A stretch of 64,000 bases of DNA from Polynucleobacter rarus (GCF_003072505.1 NZ_NTGB01000001.1:1971955-2035954), one strand, 5' to 3'. Counted from the first letter of the stretch, positions 16,595 to 26,422 are shown. Numbers and translations are program-made. The notes: generated from the letters alone by a model not told the origin.

Positions 16595-17791
16595 TTAACA
16601 CCGCTCAAAAATTCCGGCTGCACCCATACCGGTTCCTACACACATCGTCACCATTGCATACTTCAAATTTTTCCGGTGCATCCCATGAATTGCCGTAGCA
16701 CTTCGAATTGCACCAGTCGCTCCCAAAGGATGGCCTAAAGCGATTGCACCACCCAAGGGATTGATTAATTCAGGGTTAAGCTGTAAATCACGAATAACGG
16801 CAAGTGATTGTGCGGCAAAAGCCTCATTTAATTCAATCCAACCTAAATCTTTTAAATCAAGACCTGCAAATTTTAGTGCAAGGGGAATCGCTTCTTTCGG
16901 CCCAATCCCCATAATCTCTGGGGGTACTCCTTTAACTGCAAATGAGACAAATCTTGCCAAAGGCTTTAAATTAAACATCTTTAAAGCCCTTTCGCTAACA
17001 ATTAATAAGGCTCCAGCGCCATCAGAGGTTTGCGAACTATTACCCGCTGTAACACTACCTTTCATCGCAAAGACGGGCTTTAATTTCGCTAAGCCTTCCA
17101 AGCTCGTATCTACTCTTGGGCCATCATCTTTACGACACTCTCTCATTGAGATATCCACTTGCCCTGATTCAAGGTTCATCGTACGATGCGCTAATTGAAG
17201 CGTCATCATCTCATCATTAAAATCACCATTCGCCTGCGCTAAGAGCGCCTTTTGATGAGAAAGAAGCGCAAACTGATCTTGATCCTCACGGCTCACTTTC
17301 CACTGCTGTGCAACTTTCTCAGCGGTTAATCCCATACCATAAGCAATACCAATATTTTCATCTCGAGTAAAAATATCTGGCGAAAATGAAGGGGAGTTTC
17401 CTGTCATAGGCACCATACTCATTGACTCAGTCCCCGCTGCAATCATTACATCCGCCTCACCTACTCTAATCCGGTCAGCAGCCATTGCAATGGCATTTAA
17501 ACCCGAAGAACAAAACCGGTTAATCGTTACACCGCCAACACTTTGTGGCAGTCCTGCAAGTAGCGCACCAATTCTAGCCACATTGAGTCCCTGAGGACCC
17601 TCTGGCATCGCACAACCAACAATGACATCCTCTATGGCATTGGGGTCTAAAGTTGGATTCATTGCCACCAATTGTTTGAGAGTTTGGGCCAATAAATCAT
17701 CAGGGCGTAACTTACTTAATGAACCTCTACCGGATTTACCAATTGGGGTTCTGATGGCACTTACTACATATGCTTGTTGAATATTTGTCAT
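16595..17791 (-). CDS. Acetyl-CoA C-acyltransferase (3-ketoacyl-CoA thiolase)
   Basis: 398 residues, the expected thiolase length. The acyl-accepting Cys94 lies in N-R-F-C-S-S-G-L-N-A, the catalytic His in A-L-G-H-P-L-G-A-T-G, and the second active Cys in C-V-G-T-G-M-G-A at residue 384. It cleaves 3-ketoacyl-CoA with CoA in the last step of beta-oxidation (FadA role). It is 27 bases downstream of the FadN-like gene on the same strand, in the unit tetR-acyl-CoA dehydrogenase-FadN-thiolase. Confidence 0.94.
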   Translation of the reverse strand: MTNIQQAYVVSAIRTPIGKSGRGSLSKLRPDDLLAQTLKQLVAMNPTLDPNAIEDVIVGCAMPEGPQGLNVARIGALLAGLPQSVGGVTINRFCSSGLNAIAMAADRIRVGEADVMIAAGTESMSMVPMTGNSPSFSPDIFTRDENIGIAYGMGLTAEKVAQQWKVSREDQDQFALLSHQKALLAQANGDFNDEMMTLQLAHRTMNLESGQVDISMRECRKDDGPRVDTSLEGLAKLKPVFAMKGSVTAGNSSQTSDGAGALLIVSERALKMFNLKPLARFVSFAVKGVPPEIMGIGPKEAIPLALKFAGLDLKDLGWIELNEAFAAQSLAVIRDLQLNPELINPLGGAIALGHPLGATGAIRSATAIHGMHRKNLKYAMVTMCVGTGMGAAGIFERC

Positions 17792-17818
17792 AATTTTTTC
17801 CTGTCAGAAAGACCTTAA

Positions 17819-20257
17819 TTAATTTCGGAGTGGTTTACCAGTTTGTAATAAGCTCATGATGCGTTCCATCGTTTTCGGATGTCCCATGAGTTCCACAAAA
17901 GCTTGACGTTCTAACTTCAACAACCATTCTTCAGAAACTAAAGTACCCATATCTAGATCACCACCAGTGATGATGCTCGCAATTTTGCCAGCAATCAAAG
18001 CATCATGCTCTGAGGCAAAACCACCGTCACGCAAATTAATGACCTGTCCCATAATCGTTGCCGCAACCGAGCGACCACCAACAGATATCAGATGAGGAAT
18101 AGGTGGTCGATAATCAGCAAATGCCATTGCCTTAACTTGGTTTTTAGCTTGACTCAAGAGTTCAAACACATTGGCTACGATAATATCGTCAGACTTTAAG
18201 TAATTCATTTTTACGGCTTCTTGTGCTGAACCAGATACCTTGGCCATCGCTGCATTTTCAAAAGAAAATTTCAAGGCATCTAAATAGTTATTATTAGCGT
18301 TCGTCTTAACCATGTTGTGTGCTCTAATGGCAGCCTCTTTTAAGCCACCACCAGCAGGCAACAAACCAACGCCAACTTCAACTAACCCAATATAACTTTC
18401 AACAGCAGCAACCCGCTTAGCTGATTGCAAAACTAATTCACAACCACCGCCAAGCGCAATTCCTGACACTGCGCTCACAACTGGCACCGTGGCGTATTTG
18501 ACTCGCATCATCGTATCTTGAAACATTTTGACAAATGGCTCAATCCCATTGACTCCGTTTTGCATTACCATCGGTAATGCAGCCTCAAGATTTGCCCCCG
18601 CAGAAAAAGGCCCGCCAGGGGCACCCAACTTGAGTGAACTAGTCTGCCAAATCACTAAACCTTGGTACTGATTTTCAGCAAGCTTAATTGACTCTTGAAT
18701 ACCCTCAAGAACAATGGGGCTAATTGTATTCATCTTGGACTTGAATGAACAGATCAATACCTCAGAGTTCGGCTCATCCAGCCATGCTCGAACTTCACTA
18801 TTTTCCCAAATAGTTTTACCAGCAGTTTTGGGATCAATTGCCTGTTCACCAAATAAGGTATCTCGGTAAACTTGTTTTTGGTAAACGGGTAAATTTGATT
18901 TTGATACATATTGTGCGTTTAATGCGGACCAAGATCCTGCAGGGCTATGAATCGCCTCTTGCTTTGCAACTTCACTATTAAATACCCATTCTGGAAGAGG
19001 CGCGTCGCATAAAGTTTCACCATTATCAATATCTTCCTTAATCCAATTAGCTACTTTTAACCAGCCAGCTTCTTGCCAATCCTCAAAGGGACCTTTTTTC
19101 CAACCATAACCCCATTTAATTGCAAAATCGATTTCACGGGCACTTTGTGAGATATCTCCTAAATGAAGCGCAATGTAATGAAATATATCCCGATATATTG
19201 CCCATAAAAACTTCGCTTGTGGATCATCGGTTGATCTTAGTAATTCAAGTCTTTCACCGATTGGTTTCTTTAAGATCCTTTCAACTAGTGGAGTCATTTT
19301 TCCTTTAGAAAGCACATAAGATTTCGTTGCAAAATCTAAAACATGAATCTCACGACCTACTTTTTGAAAAAAACCACGACCAGTTTTTTGACCTAAACTT
19401 CCTTGTTCTAATAAATACTCAACCACCTTTGGCATCTTAAATAGATTGCGAAACGGGTCATTCGGCAAACCGTTTTCCATGGTTTTAATAACATGGGCCA
19501 TCGTATCAATTCCAACCACATCACTCGTTCTAAAAGTTGCTGATTTCGCTCTACCTAAATTACTACCTGTTAAAGCATCTACCTCATCAAAACTTAAATT
19601 GTATTTTTCAGCTTCTTTAAAAATTGCCAGGATTGAAAATACCCCAACACGATTGCCCACAAAATTGGGGGTATCTTTTGCTCGAATCACCCCTTTACCT
19701 AATACAGAAGTCATAAAGGTTTCTAATCGATCCACAATGACTGGATTAGTTTGTGCGGTAGGAATCAATTCTAGTAAGTGCATATACCTTGGGGGGTTAA
19801 AGAAATGTACTCCACAAAAACGTTCTTTTAAATCATCCGAAAAACCCTTTGATAATTCAGTGATCGATATACCCGAAGTGTTCGTTGCAAAGATTGCAGT
19901 TGAGGAAATAAAAGGTGCGACCTTTTCATACAACTGATGTTTCCAATCAAGTCTCTCCGCAATAGCTTCAATAATCAAATCGCAATCTTTTAATAACTCT
20001 AAATCTTGATCGTAATTGGCTACCTGAATCAAACTTGCATCATCTTCCACACACAGGGGAGATGGCTTAAGTTTTTTTAATTGGGCAATCGACTTTTCAA
20101 CAATTTCATTTGGATTAGATTTTCCATCAGTACTTTGTTTTGCCAAGTCAAACAATATAACTGGCACTTTTAAATTAATACAATGTGCAGCAATTTGTGC
20201 ACCCATTACGCCAGCACCTAAGATGGCAACTTTATTAATTTTTTGTTCACGATTCAT
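17819..20257 (-). CDS. 3-hydroxyacyl-CoA dehydrogenase/enoyl-CoA hydratase, FadN type
   Basis: 812 residues. The NAD-binding dehydrogenase comes first (V-A-I-L-G-A-G-V-M-G-A-Q at 10-21, the H-F-F-N-P-P active segment), and the crotonase domain is at the C-terminal end (S-A-G-A-N-L and S-G-I-A-L-G-G-G-C-E). This order is the reverse of E. coli FadB and matches FadN-type proteins. It hydrates enoyl-CoA and oxidises 3-hydroxyacyl-CoA. It is 17 bases after the acyl-CoA dehydrogenase and 27 bases before the thiolase, completing the beta-oxidation spiral in one transcript. Confidence 0.94.
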   Translation of the reverse strand: MNREQKINKVAILGAGVMGAQIAAHCINLKVPVILFDLAKQSTDGKSNPNEIVEKSIAQLKKLKPSPLCVEDDASLIQVANYDQDLELLKDCDLIIEAIAERLDWKHQLYEKVAPFISSTAIFATNTSGISITELSKGFSDDLKERFCGVHFFNPPRYMHLLELIPTAQTNPVIVDRLETFMTSVLGKGVIRAKDTPNFVGNRVGVFSILAIFKEAEKYNLSFDEVDALTGSNLGRAKSATFRTSDVVGIDTMAHVIKTMENGLPNDPFRNLFKMPKVVEYLLEQGSLGQKTGRGFFQKVGREIHVLDFATKSYVLSKGKMTPLVERILKKPIGERLELLRSTDDPQAKFLWAIYRDIFHYIALHLGDISQSAREIDFAIKWGYGWKKGPFEDWQEAGWLKVANWIKEDIDNGETLCDAPLPEWVFNSEVAKQEAIHSPAGSWSALNAQYVSKSNLPVYQKQVYRDTLFGEQAIDPKTAGKTIWENSEVRAWLDEPNSEVLICSFKSKMNTISPIVLEGIQESIKLAENQYQGLVIWQTSSLKLGAPGGPFSAGANLEAALPMVMQNGVNGIEPFVKMFQDTMMRVKYATVPVVSAVSGIALGGGCELVLQSAKRVAAVESYIGLVEVGVGLLPAGGGLKEAAIRAHNMVKTNANNNYLDALKFSFENAAMAKVSGSAQEAVKMNYLKSDDIIVANVFELLSQAKNQVKAMAFADYRPPIPHLISVGGRSVAATIMGQVINLRDGGFASEHDALIAGKIASIITGGDLDMGTLVSEEWLLKLERQAFVELMGHPKTMERIMSLLQTGKPLRN

Positions 20258-20274
20258 TTCAGCACACCTTTTCT

Positions 20275-22062
20275 TTAAAATAAAGCCTCATCCATACTCA
20301 TTAAACTTTTTGAACCTGATCTTGCCAACACAAGCAAAGAGGCAGTTTCTGGCAATAATTTAGCAAAATAGAATCTTGCAACATCGAGTTTTGCCTCATA
20401 GTATCTGTCATTGCTACCTTTCTGATTTAGGGCAACTCTAGCCATCTTTGCAAATAAGTAGGAGTAAACGAGATGCCCTATGATTCTTAAGTAGGGAACT
20501 GCTGCTGCTCCAGCTTCTTCGTGATTGAGCATTGCCTTTAAGCCAATTTCCTTAGTTAGTTTTTCAACCTGTTCAACGAGATCATTCAAGGGATCGATAA
20601 ATTCCATCATCTCCTTTTTGACTCCTTCTTGCTCGATAAACTCTTTAACAATATCTCCAAATTTTCTTAATTTCGCTCCCATATCTCCGAGAACCTTACG
20701 ACCTAGTAAGTCCAGAGATTGGATTGTGTTCGTTCCTTCATAAATCATATTGATTCTTGCATCGCGAACAAATTGCTCCATTCCCCACTCTGCAATATAT
20801 CCGTGACCACCAAACACTTGAAGTCCCTCATTAGTCGCTTCGAATGCATTATCCGTAATAAAGGCCTTAATCACAGGTGTCAATAATGCAATCAAACCTT
20901 CTAATTCTTGCTTTCGGTTAGCATCTTGTTCTTGCGCGCACTCATCAATCATCAGAGCGATCCAGTAAGTAAAAGCTCGACCGCCCTCTGCATAGGCTCT
21001 TTGCGTCAATAACATTCTTCGTACATCAGGATGAACAATGATCGGATCAGCGGCTAATTTAGGCGCTTGTGGTCCTTTTAAACTTCGCATTTGTAAACGA
21101 TCTTTAGCATACTGAGCAGAATTTTGATAGGCAACTTCAGTTAAACCAAGGCTTTGCATACCAACCCCTAAGCGGGCTGCATTCATCATGACAAACATAG
21201 CCTGAAGTCCTCTATGCGGCTCTCCAAGAAGCGTACCAATCGCGCCATCAAAATTCATCACGCAAGTGGCATTCCCATGAATACCCATCTTATGTTCAAG
21301 AGAGCCGCATTCTAGGTGGTTTCTTTGAGTCGAAAGTACTTCATTTTCAATTTGATATTTAGGTACTACAAATAAGGAAATACCCTTTGTTCCCATGGGC
21401 GCATCTGGCAACCTTGCAAGTACTAAATGAATAATATTTTCAGCTAAGTCATGCTCACCACTCGATATAAATATTTTAGTACCAGTAATTTTGTATTCGT
21501 CATTACTTATTTTTTCAGCTTTTGCTTTAATGAGTCCCAAGTCTGTTCCACAGTGTGGTTCTGTCAAACACATGGTACCGGTCCATTTACCAGAAACTAA
21601 GTTCTTGAGATAGCGATTCTTTTGCTCAACAGTGCCGTGTGCATGAAGGCATTCATAGGCGCCGTGAGAGAGTCCAGGATACATTGTCCAAGCCTGATTA
21701 GCAGAGTTCAACATTTCGTAAAGCACAGTATTAATGATTTGAGGTAAGGCTTGTCCCCCATAGGCACTGTCGCATGACAAAGTTGGCCAACCCGCTTCAA
21801 CATAAGCAGCATATGCCTCTTTAAAACCGGTTGGAGTTGTAACAGAGCCATCCTGATTACGAGTACAACCCATCAAATCACCAGCTTGATTAGTAGGTTG
21901 TAAAACTTCGGTAGCAAATTTACTTGCTTCTTCTAAAATTTGGTTAATAACATCTTTATCAACATCTTCATATGCTTTAAATTTCTTTAGTTCTGATGAC
22001 ACGTTAAATACTTCATGTAGCACAAATTGCATATCTCGAATTGGTGCGTTATAGCTTGGCAT
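20275..22062 (-). CDS. Acyl-CoA dehydrogenase (long form with C-terminal extension)
   Basis: 595 residues, longer than the classical ~380 because of an extra C-terminal domain. It has M-C-L-T-E-P-H-C-G-T-D-L (flavin/substrate loop), Q-V-F-G-G-H-G-Y, and Y-E-G-T-N-T-I-Q, whose Glu is in the position of the catalytic base. It performs the first, FAD-linked oxidation of acyl-CoA. Related long forms include DmdC-like enzymes, so chain-length preference is open. It lies between the TetR gene (18 bases) and the FadN-like gene (17 bases). Confidence 0.93.
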   Translation of the reverse strand: MPSYNAPIRDMQFVLHEVFNVSSELKKFKAYEDVDKDVINQILEEASKFATEVLQPTNQAGDLMGCTRNQDGSVTTPTGFKEAYAAYVEAGWPTLSCDSAYGGQALPQIINTVLYEMLNSANQAWTMYPGLSHGAYECLHAHGTVEQKNRYLKNLVSGKWTGTMCLTEPHCGTDLGLIKAKAEKISNDEYKITGTKIFISSGEHDLAENIIHLVLARLPDAPMGTKGISLFVVPKYQIENEVLSTQRNHLECGSLEHKMGIHGNATCVMNFDGAIGTLLGEPHRGLQAMFVMMNAARLGVGMQSLGLTEVAYQNSAQYAKDRLQMRSLKGPQAPKLAADPIIVHPDVRRMLLTQRAYAEGGRAFTYWIALMIDECAQEQDANRKQELEGLIALLTPVIKAFITDNAFEATNEGLQVFGGHGYIAEWGMEQFVRDARINMIYEGTNTIQSLDLLGRKVLGDMGAKLRKFGDIVKEFIEQEGVKKEMMEFIDPLNDLVEQVEKLTKEIGLKAMLNHEEAGAAAVPYLRIIGHLVYSYLFAKMARVALNQKGSNDRYYEAKLDVARFYFAKLLPETASLLVLARSGSKSLMSMDEALF

Positions 22063-22080
22063 GTGGTTTCCTTTATCTAT

Positions 22081-22692
22081 TTAATGAATAAAAAGTGCTT
22101 CGATCACTTTGTTTGCGATTTCTTTGGTTTGACGTATTTTCAAAAATCGTGCGTCATGATGAACGCCTAAGACTACGCTGTAGATTTGGAATAACATTTG
22201 CTCAACATTGGTATCTGACTTGAGTTGACCTTCCTCAATCGATTCTTTGATTGCACGACGAATGGCGTTTCGCCAAACTTCAACACTCTTAAATAACTCT
22301 TCTCGAATATGACTTGGGCGATCGTCATACTCAATAGCTCCGGAAATAAAAAAGCATCCCGGACTATTTTTATCACTACTGACATCAATCCAATTTCGAA
22401 TCATTTTTCGTAGACGTGGCAATCCTTTTGGCAAAGATAAGGCAGGCTCGAAAACATCTCTTTCAAACCTTCGGTAATACTCCTTAATCACCTCGATTAA
22501 TAATTCATCCCTGGAGCCGAAGTGAGCAAATACTCCACTTTTACTCATCTCAACCCGTTCAGCTAAATTACCGATAGTAATGCCCTCAAGACCCTCTTTA
22601 CCAGCGATCTCAATAGCGCCTTGCAGGATGAATGCTTTCGTTACCGCCCCCTTCGCATAATCAGCAAGGGTAGATTTTTCTGCAGTGACCAT
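22081..22692 (-). CDS. TetR/AcrR-family regulator of the beta-oxidation genes
   Basis: 203 residues with an N-terminal helix-turn-helix (I-T-I-G-N-L-A-E-R-V-E-M-S-K-S-G-V-F-A-H-F near 39-59) and a helical ligand domain of the usual length. It is first in the leftward unit with the acyl-CoA dehydrogenase, FadN-like and thiolase genes. A dyad just upstream of its start, matched upstream of ompW, suggests it represses itself, the fad genes and the porin, with an acyl-CoA as the likely inducer (inference from FadR-type TetR regulators). Confidence 0.9.
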   Translation of the reverse strand: MVTAEKSTLADYAKGAVTKAFILQGAIEIAGKEGLEGITIGNLAERVEMSKSGVFAHFGSRDELLIEVIKEYYRRFERDVFEPALSLPKGLPRLRKMIRNWIDVSSDKNSPGCFFISGAIEYDDRPSHIREELFKSVEVWRNAIRRAIKESIEEGQLKSDTNVEQMLFQIYSVVLGVHHDARFLKIRQTKEIANKVIEALFIH

Positions 22693-22710
22693 TTATAAAT
22701 CCTCGTATAA

Positions 22711-22736
22711 AAATAAAACGACCGTTCGTATTTAAG
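22711..22736. promoter_or_regulatory. Probable TetR-family operator upstream of the tetR-fad unit
   Basis: AACG-AC-CGTT (22717-22726) with A/T-rich flanks and TTTAAG on the right shares its core and spacing with the site before ompW. It lies 19-44 bases upstream of the tetR start. Confidence 0.58.
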
Positions 22737-22756
22737 ATTACACAAGATTTTCAAAT

Positions 22757-22794
22757 AATGCAATATCTCTACATTTCTATAGGGATATTGCATT
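22757..22794 (-). terminator. 15-bp stem-loop after the aldolase gene
   Basis: AATGCAATATCTCTA (22757-22771) pairs with TAGGGATATTGCATT (22780-22794), with one G-T pair and an 8-nt loop. It lies 14 bases after the aldolase stop on the minus strand and before the tetR operator. It lacks a T-run, so termination is probable rather than certain. Confidence 0.55.
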
Positions 22795-22807
22795 TACAAG
22801 TTTAAAT

Positions 22808-23596
22808 TTAGTACGTGGAGGAATTTTTGGACGGTAGTCCAGCTTTCATTTCTTTGAGAATGGTTTGTGAACCACTCGTAATCATGCGTACGTCTGAACT
22901 GACAGTAACCATGTCAAAGCCCATTTGAACCCTAGCGAGGGCTTGTGGTGATTCAGCATTGTGAATGCCGGCAAACTTATTATGTGCTTTTGCTCTAGAA
23001 AGAATATGTTCAACAGCTTGCGCAGCTTTCTGATCCAAGTTATCTAATTTAGGAGTACATCCTAAAGAAAGAGATAAGTCAGCCGGACCAATATAAATTC
23101 CATCGAGTCCTTCAACTTGCAAAATGGCATCTAGATTATCAATCGCTTTTGCTGTCTCAATCATTGCTAAACGCAATATCGTTTGATTGGCATAAAGAGG
23201 ATAGTCATGTCCACCGTACAAAAAAGCTCTGATGGGACCAAAGCTCCTAGAACCCATTGGTGAATAACTTGACCACTCAACTAGTTTTGCTGCTTCATCT
23301 GCAGTGTTTACCATCGGGCAAATAATGCCGTAAGCACCCGCATCTAAGGTTTTCATGATATGACTAGCATCCAACCACGGAACCCGAACCATCGGCACCG
23401 TCTTCGTGGTTGAAATGGCCTGAAGAATTTGCACCATGGCTTGGTAATCGACCACTCCATGCTGCATATCGACTGTGATGGAATCCCATCCTTGATTTGC
23501 CATGATTTCAGCATTAAAACTATTAGAGGTAGCAACCCAACCGTTCACAATCGGTTGATGATTTGCCCACATTTCACGTAAAAGATTTTGTCTCAT
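22808..23596 (-). CDS. HpcH/HpaI-family aldolase
   Basis: 262 residues, a class II pyruvate aldolase of the 2-dehydro-3-deoxyglucarate/4-hydroxy-2-oxovalerate group. Visible landmarks are D-M-Q-H-G near residue 41-45, D-A-G-A-Y-G-I-I-C-P-M-V, a metal-ligand Glu in M-I-E-T, and G-P-A-D-L-S-L-S-L-G with the metal-ligand Asp. It splits 2-oxo-3-deoxy acids into pyruvate and an aldehyde. The sugar-acid or aromatic substrate cannot be told. It lies 29 bases downstream of a ModA-like binding protein, an unusual neighbour. Confidence 0.9.
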   Translation of the reverse strand: MRQNLLREMWANHQPIVNGWVATSNSFNAEIMANQGWDSITVDMQHGVVDYQAMVQILQAISTTKTVPMVRVPWLDASHIMKTLDAGAYGIICPMVNTADEAAKLVEWSSYSPMGSRSFGPIRAFLYGGHDYPLYANQTILRLAMIETAKAIDNLDAILQVEGLDGIYIGPADLSLSLGCTPKLDNLDQKAAQAVEHILSRAKAHNKFAGIHNAESPQALARVQMGFDMVTVSSDVRMITSGSQTILKEMKAGLPSKNSSTY

Positions 23597-23625
23597 AATG
23601 ATCTTTCTTCATTCCGCGAGGAGAT

Positions 23626-24414
23626 TTAACGAGGATATCCTAAACCTGCTTTCACAATCACGGCCTCAGCTTCAGGCGCTCTTAAGAATTTAATCAACTC
23701 AATTGCTGCTTGCTCTTGTTTCGAGGCCGTTGTTACAGCTCCAGCAAATGTAAAACCTGGTTGAACTTCTTTAGGAATTGGGCCAACGTAGGTAATACCA
23801 GGTACATGTAAAATTTCGCTCACTTGTTGAAAGCCAATTTCATTCTCACCCCTGGCGACCGTTGCCGCCACAGGCTCTCCAGATGGCGGTCCTCTTACCT
23901 TCTTACTTTTACCCATCACTTGATCTTCAATACCCAGCTTCTTAAACATTTGGCTAGCGATATAAGTACCACTGCCACTATCTGAATAGCCAATTGATTT
24001 TGCTGCTAATAGTGTCTTCCGAAACGCATCGACTGTACTGATATCAGGCTTAGTAGCACCCTCTTTGATTGCCATACCAATTTGTGAAAGTCCCAAAATG
24101 GTAACGCTTGATTCTTTAACAAATCCTTTATGCGCTAATTCATGAGCTGCTTCACCATCTAAAATCACAACATCGGCTATCTCACCACGCGCCAATCTCG
24201 TAGGAATCGCTTCAGGGGAGTCGCCAATGGAAGGGCCACGAACAGTGATTAATTTATGACCGGTCTTTTTTTCAAAAATAGGTCCCAATTCATGATAAAC
24301 GCCAAAAAAGCCCGAAGAAATCAGGACCTTAACTTCTGCTGCGTAAGAAAAATTGAAAACGCTCAATGTCAAAGGTAACAAAAGAATGTTCCGAAGCATA
24401 CGATTAACCATCAA
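23626..24414 (-). CDS. ModA-like periplasmic substrate-binding protein
   Basis: 262 residues with a signal peptide ending near residue 25 (S-Y-A-A). The body (F-E-K-K-T-G-H-K-L, G-E-I-A-D-V-V-I-L, G-Y-S-D-S-G-S-G-T-Y) resembles the molybdate-binding ModA fold. No modB/modC genes adjoin it, so it may serve a transporter elsewhere or bind another anion. Two Mo-dependent hydroxylases are in the window, which makes molybdate plausible, but orphan ModA-like proteins of Burkholderiales often have no known ligand. It follows the ureG gene by 91 bases on the same strand. Confidence 0.8.
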   Translation of the reverse strand: MMVNRMLRNILLLPLTLSVFNFSYAAEVKVLISSGFFGVYHELGPIFEKKTGHKLITVRGPSIGDSPEAIPTRLARGEIADVVILDGEAAHELAHKGFVKESSVTILGLSQIGMAIKEGATKPDISTVDAFRKTLLAAKSIGYSDSGSGTYIASQMFKKLGIEDQVMGKSKKVRGPPSGEPVAATVARGENEIGFQQVSEILHVPGITYVGPIPKEVQPGFTFAGAVTTASKQEQAAIELIKFLRAPEAEAVIVKAGLGYPR

Positions 24415-24505
24415 ACTGATCTCCTAGTAATTATTTATATTAATACTGTTAGTCTGATAGGAACATAGCACCGATTTCCTACCAAGTACCCTTAGTTTAA
24501 CCTTT

Positions 24506-25135
24506 TTATTCCTTAAACATCCCTTTTTCCTTGATGAAGGAAATGATTTCATTCAGCCCTGTTTTCCTTTTTAAATCCGTCATCGTATAAGGTCGATTTG
24601 GACGCATTCTTTTGGTATCTTCTTCCATAATATTTAAGTTCGCCCCTACATAAGGAGCTAAGTCGATTTTATTGATCACCAGTAGATCTGATTTAGTAAT
24701 TCCTGGGCCACCTTTACGTGGGATTTTTTCACCACCAGCAACATCAATCACGTAAATCGTTAGATCAGATAACTCAGGACTAAAAGTCGCAGCAAGATTA
24801 TCACCACCCGATTCAATAAATACAATATCGGCTTCGGGGAATCTTTCTAACATGCGGTCCACTGCTTCTAAATTAATCGAGGCATCCTCACGGATAGCGG
24901 TGTGAGGACAGCCACCCGTCTCAACACCCATGATCCTCTGAGCAGGTAATGCTCCTGAAATCGTAAGTAATCGCTGATCTTCTTTGGTATAAATATCATT
25001 TGTAATCGCGACTAAATCAAATTCTTCTGACATGGCTTTACAAAGCATTTCTAGTAAAGTGGTTTTACCAGAGCCAACAGGACCACCAATTCCAATTCGA
25101 AGAGGTGGTAATTTCTTTGTTCTTTTATTTGTCAT
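24506..25135 (-). CDS. ureG: Urease accessory GTPase UreG
   Basis: 209 residues with a P-loop [10 protein letters not shown] (17-26), the metal-binding C-P-H segment (G-G-C-P-H-T-A-I-R), and N-K-I-D guanine specificity. UreG delivers nickel to the urease active site with UreE, UreF and UreD, powered by GTP hydrolysis. It is the last gene of the ure cluster, 3 bases after ureF. Length is standard. Confidence 0.97.
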   Translation of the reverse strand: MTNKRTKKLPPLRIGIGGPVGSGKTTLLEMLCKAMSEEFDLVAITNDIYTKEDQRLLTISGALPAQRIMGVETGGCPHTAIREDASINLEAVDRMLERFPEADIVFIESGGDNLAATFSPELSDLTIYVIDVAGGEKIPRKGGPGITKSDLLVINKIDLAPYVGANLNIMEEDTKRMRPNRPYTMTDLKRKTGLNEIISFIKEKGMFKE

Positions 25136-25138
25136 TTT

Positions 25139-25834
25139 TTAAGACCTAAATAAGCGGGAATATTGACTTTCATGCCTTGCAGACAAGACACTCAGTTGTA
25201 TTGAGAAAGTGTTAATTGGTTTTTCTTGAAGTGCTATCTTAATGAATATTTCGTCCATCATATCTGAGATAGTGTCCAAAATTGCCAGTAGAGTTTTTTG
25301 ACCAGCTACTTGTCCAAGTGGTACGGATTTCATGGCAGCCATCACTTGGTTTTCTATCCAAGAGTAAAGATACGTTTGTAATCCCTCTCTTTCAGTCATC
25401 CCAGTAATCTGACAGGCATAACTATGGGCGCAAGGGAGGGTGATTTTTTTCACGTCTTTTAAAAGCTTTAACTGCTCATCCGTTCCACGCTCTAATTCTT
25501 GCATTAACTTCGCTAAAGACCAACCCATTTGAATCGTTTCAGCTCTAAATTCACTCGTCTCTCTAGATGCCCAAAACCACTGGTTCCAATAGGATATTTT
25601 CGCCAAATCTGAGTTTTGCCACCCCTGAAACAAATATACCCAAATAATGGCTTCTGCATTAGCAATTACTGAGTGGAGATTGGTCTGAATCCAATTTTTC
25701 GCTGACACCTGATCATGAACCAGACCAATATTGATGGCAGCTTCTAAGCCTTGAGAGTAACTAAACCCGCCAATCGGTAATGCTGGTGAGGCTAAATGCA
25801 ACATTGCATTGAGAACCTTGGGATTAGGCATCAT
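25139..25834 (-). CDS. ureF: Urease accessory protein UreF
   Basis: 231 residues, helical. The conserved opening L-A-S-P-A-L-P-I-G-G-F-S-Y-S-Q-G-L-E (residues ~13-30) is diagnostic. UreF bridges UreD and UreG in the nickel-insertion complex. It lies 15 bases after ureE and 3 bases before ureG in the leftward ure operon. Confidence 0.96.
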   Translation of the reverse strand: MMPNPKVLNAMLHLASPALPIGGFSYSQGLEAAINIGLVHDQVSAKNWIQTNLHSVIANAEAIIWVYLFQGWQNSDLAKISYWNQWFWASRETSEFRAETIQMGWSLAKLMQELERGTDEQLKLLKDVKKITLPCAHSYACQITGMTEREGLQTYLYSWIENQVMAAMKSVPLGQVAGQKTLLAILDTISDMMDEIFIKIALQEKPINTFSIQLSVLSARHESQYSRLFRS

Positions 25835-25849
25835 GGCTTAATTCTTCAA

Positions 25850-26413
25850 TCAATGCGAATGGTCGTGATCGTGGTCATGTGGATGCTCATGATGAGTGTG
25901 TTGATGGCTCTCGAATACACTTTGAGCAACAGCGTAATCCTCAGCAAAGCTTTCATCGTGGCCGTGCTTATGACCACCACCATAAGCTCCATGTTCAGGT
26001 TCAAATGCTAAGCACTCTTTTGTTACTTCTACTCCTAACTGCTTTAACATATCGGCTAAAACAGGATCTTCCTCTAAGTGCAAATAATTTAGGCCTACTT
26101 CAATGGGGATATGACGGTTACCTAGGTGATAAGCAGCTCTCATTAGACTGAGTCGATTAGAAGAGCTCACTTTTAAGATGTTTTCAGGTAACGAACTCAC
26201 AAGATAAAACTTGCCATCCTCATCAACTAAAACGTCGCCTCCACGCATAACACCCCCACGTGGTAGATTAATTAAAACTTTCTCACCATCTTCAAAAAGG
26301 TAACTCTGCCTACTTTTGCTTCGCTCCAAAAAAGGCAAACAAATGATGCGAGCACCCTCCATCAATTTTTTCGCTAACTTCAACTGTTTTAAGTTTTTAG
26401 TGATAACTTGCAT
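25850..26413 (-). CDS. ureE: Urease nickel metallochaperone UreE with His-rich tail
   Basis: 187 residues. The N-terminal peptide-binding domain and the central metal domain (with G-N-R-H-I-P) are followed by a C-terminal His-rich tail, H-T-H-H-E-H-P-H-D-H and onward, that ends the protein. The tail carries about a dozen His and would bind several Ni ions, acting as a nickel store and donor for UreG. Many UreE proteins lack such a tail. The gene is 9 bases after ureC. Confidence 0.96.
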   Translation of the reverse strand: MQVITKNLKQLKLAKKLMEGARIICLPFLERSKSRQSYLFEDGEKVLINLPRGGVMRGGDVLVDEDGKFYLVSSLPENILKVSSSNRLSLMRAAYHLGNRHIPIEVGLNYLHLEEDPVLADMLKQLGVEVTKECLAFEPEHGAYGGGHKHGHDESFAEDYAVAQSVFESHQHTHHEHPHDHDHDHSH

Positions 26414-26422
26414 GTAAACTTT

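Noticed and set aside
25858..25960. CAT/GTG-rich repeat as a possible DNA repeat array
   Set aside because: It is simply the codons of the His-rich UreE tail.
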